From: Theristus sp. LFF4_11
Lineage: Eukaryota > Nematoda > Chromadorea > Monhysterida > Xyalidae
Assembly (NCBI GenBank): GCA_030248135.1
Contig: JASANC010002977.1
Coordinates: 1 to 64,000 of the forward strand
Reading direction: 5' to 3'
Length of the DNA stretch: 64,000 bases
Shown: piece by piece, positions 1 through 11,100 of the stretch
Numbering within the stretch: the first letter of the stretch is position 1
Layout: the number at the start of each line of letters is the position of its first letter
Notes under the pieces: model-generated
Databases searched by the model: none
What the model saw: only the letters and a program-made list of their open reading frames with translations
Told to the model about the DNA's origin: nothing
Position numbers and translations under genes: made by a program

Positions 1-1925
1 TAGCTTAGCAGGGATTCTTCCGCCTTCTTCAGTCTTGCCAGCCAACCTGGGTTGTTGTTGAACGCTGCCAATTGTTGTCTTTCACGCAACAAATCAAAAA
101 GCCATTTCATCTCGGTCAAATACTTATTTTTCGCTTCGTCGCTTAATTTCAACAATAATTCTAAGCAGTCACGCATCCAGCTGAAATCGTCTGAATGTTT
201 AGGGTAGAATAAATCAACGCAAGGATTATCATTGACATAGTCACGGACGTTGTCGCTCACCACCAAAAAACACATTTTATGAATTTCCCGAAAAGTTATT
301 CTGTCTGTATTCATTCGATTCATTTCTTCATCATCTAATTTCTGTAAGTATGATTCGCTGTCAATGCAAGCCAGTCGATGTCGCATACACTTTTGTTCTG
401 TTGCTTTTGTTATATCAATTCCACATGCTCTAATTCGATCCCAAACTGTTCGTCTAGGTTGCCACGGACCAGTTGCATTCGAAATGGTTGGAGTACTGAC
501 CACTTTTGGGTGCGTTGCATTGTATTCCTTCTTCGATTTGCATGTTTTGTGGTGTACATTTAATGAAGCGCGATCAGCAAATTGCTCGAAACAGAATTTA
601 CACCAACAGGATCTGTATTGCTCTCTCAGCTGAATAAGTTCATATAGCTTCGTATCTTCGTTGTATTGAATTAGCACATCACGCTTTCCTCCTTTAATGG
701 TCACCTTCGATGTGGTTTTGCCTGAACTTTCAAATAATGTGATTGTTAGATTTAGGCGTTCACCAATCCGTTGTATGGTTTCATGGGTGATGTCGGGTGT
801 CAGTAAATCTTCACATTGCTTAATGCCACTCTCGACGTTCGGAAGCAATTGTTTATTCGGCACAGCGGAATAATATAATGCACAGAACAGCGATAAAATG
901 GTGTGATTTTTTCTTCTATTACGGAGCTCACGCGTAAATGTTTTGATGATATTTCCTCAAAATAAGAACAATAGATTATAACAACAGTGCATTATGTACA
1001 CACGTTAGAATTCTGTTTTTGGGTGTGCAGAAGTGCTTAGAAGCATTAGATGTGTATTCACTAGTCACTTACTCAAAATGCAATAAATTTCAACGTTACA
1101 TAATATTGCATATGTTCGTTTGGATGATTGACCAATTCGCTCATGCAAATCAACAAGGAAGTCCTGCTCACGAAAGTCACCAATGCTAGTTTTTAAAATA
1201 GAGCGACATTCAGGCATCAGTCGAGCATTAACTGGGTAAAAGTAAATTTCAGGATCTATTGTGGTGTTTGTTGATGGCCATAAATAATAAATTCTTCCAT
1301 CTGGCTGTTTAATTAAACAACCCATTCTAATTGAGTATCTAATTACTCTGTATCCGTACTTATTTAAAACTTTTTCTACCATGTCAGTGATAAGCTCAGG
1401 TGTGACATTTGTAAACACTACTGGAAAATTCCAAACCAAAAGCTTTTTGTTTTTAGACATCCATTCATATTCAGAGAAAATTTTTTCATTTTTATCCAAA
1501 AAAGCCAAAAACTGTTGTTCATTCAAGCTTTGATCGTCTGATGACGCACCTCGTACAGTAGATGTCTGTGCAGCTGACGTTGAATCTTGGGCTGTTTTTT
1601 TATTCGCTGGTTGACTGCACTCATCCTCTTCAGCCCGACTCCACAATCGTTTACGACTGCACTTTGAGTCTGCCGGATCGCTCGAACAAATTGAACCAGT
1701 TTTTTCCTTTGTTGCAGGTGTCTCAAGTAGTCGACTTGTACTCGTTAAGGGTAATTGACTCGTCGTTACTGCCCAGTTTTGTGTTTGTAAATCATCACGA
1801 ATGTAGCTGTGTGGATGTGCTCGGTGCGGTTCTTCAATATTCGAATCATTATTTATTTGCCGGTGGCAATCATCGTCTGGCTCCATCTCATCGCAGCTGC
1901 TGTCATTATGCTCTGAATCGGTCAT
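1..1925 (-). CDS. Virus-like or Polinton-like protein, probable N-terminal part of a protein-primed family B DNA polymerase (partial)
   Basis: Two exons are visible. Exon 1 runs 1925 to 1073 and ends at a GTAAGT donor. Exon 2 starts at 955 after a T-rich acceptor and stays open to base 1, so the 3' part lies outside the window. The joined codon phase fits. Exon 1 encodes an acidic, Ser/Thr-rich start (MTDSEHNDSS) followed by a folded region. Exon 2 carries one zinc-finger-like C-x2-C ... H-x3-C motif (CKFC ... HHKTC), then about 60 residues later the string LACIDSESY, which resembles the exonuclease motif I (D-x-E) of family B polymerases. A hydrophobic CALYYSAVP segment and an ITLFE segment precede the finger, an order I associate with polymerases of Polintons and related viruses. 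No polymerase palm motif lies inside the window, so the assignment rests on weak motifs. The gene could instead be another large viral or transposon protein. Confidence 0.45.
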
Positions 1926-2766
1926 CGTACCTGAATTTTATTTATTTATTTTTATCATTTTAAAAATTTTGGTGCATAATCAAAAAAGTAAAAAGCGCAC
2001 GCATGCACAGAGAACGCGCAATCGCAGAGCGGTACAATATATATGTATGAACAGTCATAGAAATTATAATGAAGTGCAACTATATACACACGCTGTTTTT
2101 AAACATCCACTTATATTCAGAGAAAATCTTTTTTTTTATTTTTATCCAAAAAGCCAAAAACTGTTGCTCATTCAAGCTTTGATCGTCTGATGACGCACCT
2201 CGTACAGTAGATGTCTGTGCAGCTGACGTTGAATCTTGGGCTGTTTTTTTATTCGTTGGCTGACTGCACTCATCCTCTTCACCCCAACTCCACAATCGTT
2301 TACGACTGTAGTTTAAGTCTGTCGCACCGCCCGAACAAATTGAACCAGCTTTCTTCTTTGTTGCAGGTGTCTCAAGTACTCGACTTGTACTCGTTAAGGG
2401 CAATTGACTCGTCGCTACTGTCCAGTTCTGTGTTTGTAAATCGTCACGAATGTGGCTGTGTGGTTGTGTTCTGCCCGGTTCTTCAATATTTGAATCATTA
2501 TTTATTTGCCGGTGGCAATCATCGTCTTGCTCCATCTTATCGCAGCTGCTGTCATTATGCTCTGAATCGGTCATCGTACCTGAATTTTATTTATTTATTT
2601 TTATCATTTTAAAAATTTGGGTGCATAATCAAAAAAAAGTAAAAAGCGCACGCAGGCACAGAGAACGTGCAATCGCAGAGCGGCACAGAATATATATATA
2701 TATGAACAGTCATAGCAATTATAATGAAGTGCAACTATATACACACGATGTTAATTCTGTTTTTGG
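1447..2766. repeat. Tandem direct duplication, two units of about 650 bases
   Basis: The stretch from about 1447 to 2095 is repeated at about 2096 to 2766. Both units contain the start of the polymerase-like gene, a run of TTTATTTATTTTT upstream of it and a segment with the phrase AAAGCGCACGCA. The copies differ by scattered substitutions and small indels, so the duplication is not brand new. Confidence 0.8.
2080..2574 (-). pseudogene. Truncated tandem copy of the 5' part of the polymerase-like gene
   Basis: This reading frame starts with the same MTDSEHNDSSCD sequence as the gene at 1925 and follows it closely for about 150 residues. It then diverges after an indel in an A-rich run and stops at 2080. 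It lacks the folded region and the zinc finger of the longer gene. Because it is embedded in a roughly 650-base direct duplication that also includes upstream non-coding sequence, I read it as a broken duplicate. An alternative is a short alternative first exon for the gene downstream. Confidence 0.55.
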
Positions 2767-2809
2767 TGGTGCATAAAAGTGACGTAAAAAAACAACATGA
2801 TATCAGTTT

Positions 2810-3621
2810 TTAAAATTTTTTGCTAAAATTTTTTTGATTCATGGCAGCTTTTTGCTGCTGTTGCTGTTTTGCCACTTCACGTTCTGCGTCAACACGTTCA
2901 CGTCTCTCTTTTTCTTCCTGCATTGCACACGTGAACGCATCATTTATTTCTCTAATTTTCGATGTTAGTGCGTGGTATTGGGACACCGAAAGTGATACTG
3001 ATGGTGCCCTGAAAATATGTATTATAAAAATTGACATATCATTAATTTATTGTGAGATAAATTAAAAAACACTCAGTTTTTACTTGGGCCTCATGTCAGC
3101 TTTGTATTCTATCTTTCCATTGCGATTGACAGGTGTGAACCGTCCAATGCGAAGGATGGTTGGCTTTTGTGAAAAAGTCCTGAAAAATGCACATTTAATT
3201 CAGCACATTAATCATAAGTTATAGCTATTTCAAAAAGTTTGCACTCACAAAGAATTGATGCCCTGGGAAAACCCCACAGTTATGCAAAAAAAACCTCGAA
3301 TCCTCAAAGCGATTGCACCAAAATTTGAATTGTTGCAAAACGCAATGAGGTTCGAAACCAAAAAGTATAATACCAGCGAACAGCCATGTTGTTGTCAAGA
3401 AAAATCGGCTTGCTTAACGTGTACTGTTGAGCGTCCATCAGTCGCTTTGATTCCATAGCGTTTTTAAAATGTATTTCGCGACGTATTTCATCTTCAGCAA
3501 CTTCGTTGAACTCTTCGAACAGCTGATGTTTCGGAGCTTGCTGCTGATCCACCATTTCATTGTCAAGGACGTTCGGTTGAATGACGCTCTTTTTAATTTT
3601 TTTCGCTTGCGCACGTTCCAT
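2810..3621 (-). CDS. Small multi-exon gene with a possible PC4-like single-stranded-DNA-binding domain
   Basis: Three parts are visible on the minus strand. The last exon (3008 to 2810) encodes SVSLSVSQYHALTSKIREIN followed by a charged coiled-coil-like tail with a run of five glutamines and a lysine-rich end. The exon before it (3179 to 3084) encodes KPTILRIGRFTPVNRNGKIE and a segment ending MRPK; its phase joins correctly to the last exon. A frame starting at 3621 encodes a lysine-rich start (MERAQAKKIKKS) and an acidic stretch. A good GTGAGT donor sits at 3248, but the frame leading to it differs from the 3621 frame, so the 5' structure is unresolved or broken. The pattern 'MRP-K-x-(V/I)SL-x(3)-Q(Y/W)-x2-L-x3-I-x2-I' resembles the C-terminal core of PC4/p15 coactivators. 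This is a visual resemblance only. Confidence 0.4.
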
Positions 3622-3839
3622 TTTAAAAAACTGGCTTTTTCCTAACTCAAAGAAGAATGGACGTATTCAGACTAAACGCGCGAGATTGCAGATTATGAAT
3701 CGTTGAAATCAGATTAAAATCTAAAGTTTGGTTTTCTATTTATACAGTATTTTTAATAATACAAGATGCGCTCTGTTTGCTGTAAACAACGGTCACGTCA
3801 CTTGACACACTTGTAATCTGCATAAATCAAAAATGGACA

Positions 3840-5460
3840 GAGGTCAGTGCAGGCGACGTTACATGAGTTTAAAAACATACACAGCATGTCACTCGAGTCT
3901 ATTATGTTTCTAGTTCGCCTTCAATCAGGACAGATAATATGCTATGTCATCTCACAACTCATATGTATGTGTAATTTTATAACAACGGAAAGTAACTTGA
4001 TGAATGAGAGTTGTACATGTAACAGATATCAGTTCAGCCTATGTTACATAAATTTAAAAATATATACGACATGTCACTTGAACATCCACCCCTACGTTCA
4101 TGTAGTTTTAACAATAAAACTGGGTGCACCCAATTACTATGCCCATGCACGAGTCTATTGTGTTTCTAGCTCGCTTTCAACCAGGTCATGTAAGGTGTTA
4201 TATTATCTCATGACTCATATGTATGTGTAATTCCATAACAACTGGGGGAGTAACTTGATGAATGACAGCTGTACATGCAACAGATATCAGTTCAGCGAAT
4301 GTTACATAAATTTAAAAACATATACGACATGTCACTTGAACATTCACCCCTACGTTCATGTAGTTTTAACAATAAAACTGGGTGCACCCAATTACTATGC
4401 CCCCATGCATGAGTCTATTGTGTTTCTAACTCGCTTTCAAAATATATACACTTCACTTGAACATTCATTCCTTACGTTCATGTAGTTTTAACAATACAAC
4501 TGGATGCACCCCATTACTATGCCCATGCACGAGTCTATTGTGTTTCTAGCTCGCTTTCAACCAGGTCATATAAGGTGTTATATTATCTCATGACTCATAT
4601 GTATGTGTAATTCCATAACAACTGGGGGAGTAACTTGATGAATGACAGCTGTACATGCAACAGATATCAGTTCAGCCAATGTTACATAAATTTAAAAACA
4701 TATACGACATGTCACTTGAACATTCACCCCTACGTTCATGTAGTTTTAACAATAAAACTGGGTGCACCCAATTACTATGCCCCCATGCATGAGTCTATTG
4801 TGTTTCTAACTCGCTTTAAAAATATATACACTTCACTTGAACATTCATTCCTTACGTTCATGTAGTTTTAACAATACAACTGGATGCACCCATTACTATG
4901 CCCATGCACGAGTCTATTGTGTTTCTAACTCGCTTTAAAAATATATACACTTCACTTGAACATTCATTCCTTACGTTCATGTAGTTTTAACAATACAACT
5001 GGATGCACCCATTACTATGCCCATGCACGAGTCTATTGTGTTTCTAGCTCGCTTTTAATCAAATCACATAAGGTGTTATACTATCTCATGACTCATATGT
5101 ATGTGTAACTCCACAACAAATGGGGGGGGGGAGTAACTTCATGAATGGCAGCTGTATATGTAACAGATATCAGTTCAGCCAATGTTACATTTAAAAACAT
5201 ATACGACATGTCACTTGAACATTCACCCCTACGTTCATGTAGTTTTAACAATAAAACTGGATGCACCCAATTACTATGCCCGTGCATGAGTCTATTGTGT
5301 TTCTAACTCGCTTTTACTCAAATCACATAAGGTGTTATACTATCTCATGACTCATATGTATGTGTAATTCTATAACAACTGTACATGTAACAGATATCAG
5401 TTCAGCCGATGTTACATAAATTAAAAACATACACGACATGTCACTTGACACATATCACTT
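3840..5460. repeat. Satellite-like tandem array, units of about 120 to 380 bases
   Basis: The phrase GAGTCTATTGTGTTTCTA followed by (G/A)CTCGCTTT recurs near 3897, 4154, 4411, 4530, 4791, 4910, 5030 and 5288. A larger unit repeats with a 380-base period (for example 4255 and 4635), carrying ATGAATGACAGCTGTACATG and TGTAGTTTTAACAATA. Copies differ by point changes and by loss of internal blocks, giving 119-base short units between 4790 and 5040. Apparent small reading frames here are repeat shadows. Confidence 0.85.
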
Positions 5461-5479
5461 GTTGTTTAAACTTTTTATT

Positions 5480-5750
5480 TTACTCATAACTGTTCCTCCA
5501 ACCATTGTCTGTGTTCTCATTTGTATCATTCAACAATTTTGTTTGGTGTAATCCTGTAGCATTCGATTGGAATGGACTGTTCGCAGCAAATTGACGTCGA
5601 AACTGATTTTGATTTGTCTCGACATTTGAAACATGACTGTGGTTGTTGGCTAGCAGCGGACTGGGCTGGAGCAGTTGCAAATGCACCTGATTGTGCTCCA
5701 GACTCTGAGGTTAATAGTTTATAATATTAATATTAATTATTAATTGCGTT
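5480..5750 (-). other. Gln/Asn-rich coding-like fragment of uncertain nature
   Basis: A 68-codon minus-strand frame ending at 5480 is rich in Asn, Gln and Ser (for example ETNQNQFRRQF). It resembles in composition the C-terminal part of the gag protein at 18614-20716, but I see no alignable motif. A second frame over the same bases contains CFKC, half of a zinc knuckle. It could be the tail of a decayed retroelement gag or a chance frame next to the satellite. Confidence 0.25.
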
Positions 5751-5790
5751 TTATCACACCGTCAATCATGAATCCATTCTAAAATTCCAG

Positions 5791-6271
5791 ATCCTGCACG
5801 AGTTCGAGGCGCAGATTCATGCAGTCGTTCATGCGCTGTACACCATTGCAAAATTTAACCCAGAAATTCCGCACCCTACTGTTCAAAATGCATATATAAC
5901 TTTTTGTCTGGGGTGTGGTTTATGTTGATTTTTTAGTTTTTCAAGAAAATCTCATTTCTCATATGGGTACATATTTCAGGTGCTTGTTTAACGAGCGTTC
6001 AGTGAAAACGCATGAATGCCTGCTTCGCGCACCAGACGCCAACTCTTACGAACATGGGCATGCCGATGTTGCGGCACTGTTGTACAGCATTCCGTATACC
6101 ATGTTTTGGGCGGAATTTTCTAAGTATGCATCAAAAGAAAAATCAAGCGCAGAAGAACATGAAACAACTCGCAAATTCTTGTCTTATTACGATCCGTATA
6201 ATCTTCGCTTGAATTCATTTGTGATTAATCAAGTGAAGCTGATGATGCAACTTATGGATGAGTTTGAATAA
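5791..6271 (+). CDS. Two-exon fragment of an unrecognised protein
   Basis: Exon A (5791-5912) follows a TTCCAG acceptor and encodes LHEFEAQIHAVVHALYTIAK and onwards. Exon B (5980-6271) follows ATATTTCAG and ends at a TAA after QLMDEFE. A GTGTGG donor at 5913 joins the two in phase. The product has helical, acidic segments with several His, Tyr and Met residues and no motif I can name. No start codon is placed, so upstream exons are missing or the gene is decayed. It lies on the strand opposite the neighbouring virus-like genes and may belong to the same mobile or viral locus. Confidence 0.4.
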
Positions 6272-6357
6272 TTCGCTGTTTATGGTGTTGTGAAACCAAA
6301 TAAATAACTGCTGACTGACCCCTATTTTTGACTTTCTCATCGACAACATTAAGACTT

Positions 6358-6478
6358 TTTTAAAAACGCTACCACCGAGCCACCGAGGTGGGTTGCCACC
6401 AAAAAAAAAGCACCACCGAGTTCGACCACCACCGAGGTGGGGTACCACCAAAAAAAAAGGCACCATCGAGTTCGGCGA
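6358..6478. repeat. Short direct repeat with CCACCGAGGTGGG and A-runs
   Basis: Two and a half copies of a roughly 55-base unit with CACCGAGGTGGGGTACCACC, an A-run of 8-9 and CACCGAGTTCG occur in tandem. Confidence 0.7.
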
Positions 6479-6479
6479 C

Positions 6480-8116
6480 TTTCAAATTCTGGTTTTCAAA
6501 AAATAAGACAATCTGGTAGTTAAACTATACTACTGTGTGCAACCAACCAATCAGCTAGTTGTATATATTATCCAGATGGACTGTACATATCCAATAGCTT
6601 AGCTAGCTTCTTTTACTTCTGTCACTCGACTGATGGTTTGTACACGCATTGATGGGCAGCTAGTTTCGTGCATGACGCGGCGATTCAAAGTTTGTCTGAA
6701 TAAAACTAGCTTAACCCAAAAAGGGTCTCCAGCAATTTCGCGTTGCCGCGTCAAGCATGCATGACACTAATTATCCGTCAATACGAACGCATTGAGTCGT
6801 AGAAGACAAAAAAAGAACAGTTGACAATCAGCAAAACAGGTCTATATGTCTGCTCGCTGTGCATCGCATTGATGTGCCAGGCAGAACAAAATCATGCGAC
6901 TCTTGGGCGACACCGCAAACAGTGACCAATCATCTTTCGATCGCATTTAAACCCACGGGTGCTAGCCAATCAGAACTTCACAGTGTCAATGCAACCAATC
7001 AACTGCGTGCCATGACAATAATCAGCAGAACAATGAGGGTTTTTGCTTTGCACAGTCAGGCAAAGAAACCGCTGATTGAAAAGACAACACAACAGAGAAA
7101 AACACTACCCAGTAAACTCTGTTTACAACTAGAAAAAATGAAACGCTACGTTCAAAACAAAAAAACACAAATTTCAAACTGGAATGCAGCAAGTAGAACC
7201 CAGCAAACGAATAAACGAAAAACGACATCAAATATTGCATGTTACACAGAAACAATGGCTGTGAAAAAAAAATTGTTCTCAAAAAAATCACCAAAAATCA
7301 CGTTTAAAAACCGGAAAAACAGAAAAAACGCCTGTACATGACTCAGAAAACAATGGGGAACAAACTGAATGAAAACCCGTCATGCGTGGGTGTTACACTA
7401 GAAACATTTCCCGAAAGATTACTATGTTTTTCGGACCCAAAATCCTGGAAAAGGATGCAAGAATGAGTCACATAAAACGAAACGTGAATTTATTTCAAGG
7501 AAAAAACATACACCAAGTTTCTTAGTTTCTCTGCCGACAGTCGAAATAAATTGTTGCAGCAATCAATACAACAAATTCACCAGTGACTGGCTAAAAACAT
7601 TCGAACACACAAAAACGGCGAATTAAAACCAACGAACAACACAAGTGGCGTGAGAACAACAAAGGAACAACAACAACAACAAACCTCAAGAAAAAAAAAC
7701 ACACACAGGATGACGCAAGAAGGCACACAAATGACATCAAGCTGGCCTGAACACGGCACAATCCACTCAAAACGAACGGTCAGTTCACGGACAAAACAAA
7801 AATCAATAAAAATGCATAATTTCACGACTCTTTCATTGATTGATTCACACAGTCTGCGAACATGCCCCTGTCAGACGTGTCAGCTAAACACTTGCCACTG
7901 AACGAACACGAACGAAAGTCTGTTTGACTGTGGTGCGACAGAATGACAGAGGCTACGTGAAATCAACTGCAATCGATAAATGGAAACAACAAACAAATCC
8001 TACAATCACTCGATCAAACTACCAAACAAAAGACTACACACACATCACAGAATGTCCGCGGAGATATGCACGGAGACGAAAAAAAGCAGCGGAAAAAAAA
8101 ATGCGGCGCCTTTTCG
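6480..8116. other. Intergenic stretch without a supported gene
   Basis: Between the 5791-6271 coding fragment and the end of the KIAA2013 homologue there are only A-rich sequence and repeat relics. A copy of the CAATCAGCTAG family lies near 6536-6600 and a degraded GCGACTCAATGCG-family element near 6650-6805. A 160-codon plus-strand frame at 6859-7341 has lysine- and threonine-rich composition without splice-site or family support. Confidence 0.6.
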
Positions 8117-11100
8117 TCAATTCGAGTACCGACCCCTGCTGTAGCGCGAGTCCAAGGCGGCGGCACCGCCGGTGCGTGCCCACTCGTTGTAGACCAGTTT
8201 GAACAGGAACAAGTGAAAGGTGCACACGAGGAAGGCCAGCGCCACCCAGAACGCCGTTGGTAGGCCGCCGAGGCGATGCCCGTGACGGTGCAGTGCCAGC
8301 ACGTGGTGTTCGTGCGCTGGCGCTGCAGACAAGACGGGGCGCGTGGTTAGAGTTGTTATTTTATTTAGATCTTTTATTTCGGTCCCGCAACTCAAATGCG
8401 CGCATAGACACGTAACCAGTTTCATGGATGACGCGCGGGAATTCAAAATTGGTAAAGTGATCCGAATCCCCTACATTGGGTCGAGTCACTTAGGCGACTT
8501 TGAATTGCCACATATAGATTGAAACTAGTTTCCTGTCTACGTCTGCACACGCATTCAGTCGCAGAACTTGAAACATTGACAATAGAAGGATACGCTCGAT
8601 CGAACAGACAACGGAATGACAAAAAGGTGAACGTTGTTGTTGTTCATCGCCCAGAGTGTGAGAGGTAGTGGCGCAATTTGGCCGATCGAGCGAGCTCGGT
8701 CGGGTGCGGACGCTGTGTAGCAGCGGCGTCGTTCTCCACAAAAAAAGGTACAGGCGATCTGCTAACACGCCGCGTTGTGCGCGACACGTTCGCGCAATAG
8801 AACAAATAGCCAGATTTCACGTCAGTTTTTTTTTTGCTTTGTGGCCTGCGCACCGACCGACACCGTGAGTGCAGCGCACCGTTTCTTTGCGGTTTTGTGC
8901 ATCGGTGCGTTCCAACTCACGAACAAACCAGAATAAATGAACCGAGCTTCATCGTACGACTCACCTTCGGCGACTTCGTGCACGTGTATGGTGTGCTTCA
9001 ACTCCTCCAAATGCTCCCTGTCGCCAGCAATGTACAGAATCGGTGTCAGTGGTTCCGTTAATTTCACGGGAAACTGAGTGCGCGCAGAGCTGCAGGAAAA
9101 AGTCTCGAATACGATTCTACAGTCGAACTCTAAATTATGGTGGGGAATCAGCTGATTGGTTGAGATTACGGTATGCATACTTTCTGTGCAAACCAAACTG
9201 CGCCCCACTGCAATTTCTGCACAGAACGCATGCATACCGTAATCGCAGCCAATCAGCTGATTCCCCATAATTTAGTGTTCGACTGTAGGTTTTGCAGGCC
9301 CTTGCAAACATATACCACGGTAGTCAGCACATGCCAACATCATTTTTTTGCAAAGTTTTGCCAATTTTGCCGCTCTACGACTCAAAATGCATGCACCGTT
9401 ACGAAATCAGTTTGACGCGGAAGCCTGAAATTACTAGTGACCCTACTCACTAAGAAGATATGTACAACAATGTCACCCGGACCATTTTTAGACCTGCCAC
9501 ATTGAGCACGAAACTAATTTCCTTTCCACGTGTCCGCAAACGCATCGAGTCGCAGAATCAAAAAATGCCGAATAAACCACGTCAGCTATCTTCGGATCAA
9601 AAACAAAAAAAAAATCCTGTGCATTTCGCACACTGATTGGCGCGCACGATTCATATAGCCAAACAGCACACGCGACACCATGGCCGAACAGCGTTATCTT
9701 TTCTTTTAGTTCTGCGAGACTCAGCACGTCTGCATACATGGAAAAGAAATGTGTTTCATGCGTGATGCGACAATTTTGAAAAATTGCCCTAGTGACTTTG
9801 CCGCACCTCACTTCACCATTTTGCGCCAATTTAGTGAATAATTGCGCACACGCAGCCGGAAAGCTGTTTCCAATCTACGCGCGCCGCGAGTCGCAGAACC
9901 GCAAAAAAAACGATCGTAATCGTCCAGGCCAGGACCTCAGTTTCGCGGGCGCATCAAGGCAACCGGCGTCGCACGCATAGAACGTCTGCGAGGTCGACGA
10001 CGACATCGTCGTCGTGGTGGTGGTCGTGTTCACGGAGGCGTACAGCTGCGCGCGGTTGTCCTCGCCGACCTCCACCCAGATGCTGATATAGGCGGGCGGC
10101 TTGTTTTCGTCGACGAACAAGAGATTGCGAAATGCGTAGTCGCTGGAAAATTTCAGTGGTAATGCAGACTGCTCATCGTGAAGTGACTTTAATAATCAAC
10201 CAATTTGTATGGTGGTTCTGAGCATTTCGGCCTGACCAACATCATATGCAGAAGAAGGGTGGCCTCATCAGTGATGTGTCCCTCTCTTTGGAAAACAAAA
10301 AAGGTTTCTCACCCCTCGCACGATATCCGCATGGAATGTAGGACAACAAAACCGATCTGAACCGAGTTAATTAAAAAAACTGTTTGAATCATGAGTAGTA
10401 AGCTGATTGACTGCCTTTGAATAGGACTCATTGACCGAACTCCCCGGTTCGACACAGCAAATCAGCATTCTAGAATGCAAAAATTGCACGTGTTTTGTAG
10501 TCTAACTATACTCGCGCAAAACATCACGGTAAAAACAATTCACAGACGAAAACAAATAATGTTCATATGAAAACAGGCAGCAAGAAGGTGCACGAAATGG
10601 GCAATGGTCGTGAAAGACCGACACAGCCCCCAGTCTAGACACAAATACATGACCACCAACACAGTAGCCGAATCAACAAAGCGCAGTCACAATCAATCAA
10701 TCAGTCAGCGCAACACAAAAGTGAAAAAAAGCTAAAAATCTAAAAAAAAACCGGGACCGCACGAACCGATGGAGTTCGTTCGGATGCGTCGAGAACTCGA
10801 GATGGTGATGCGTGTGCTTGAGTGCACCAAAGCTGAGCAGCATCGCCTGCGCGACGCCGTCGGCGCCGGCCGCGACCAACTTGACGCAGCCGCGTTTCTC
10901 CAGCGTCAACCGCCACACGTAGGCGGTCTGTACGAGCTCGTCGACGTTGGACAGCGCCGACCAGAGCGTCGACGGGTACATGCTGCGAATTGAGCAAAAG
11001 AAACTGATTGGATGGTAAATTGTAACTTAGTACGTCGATCTCTGCGTGGTACGGGCGGGCCTCGACGCCGCACCTGTTCACAGCAGTTGACGCGACGATG

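Noticed and set aside
6859..7341. 160-codon plus-strand frame
   Set aside because: Composition is A-rich and low-complexity (Lys, Thr, Asn), no family resemblance and no exon boundaries.
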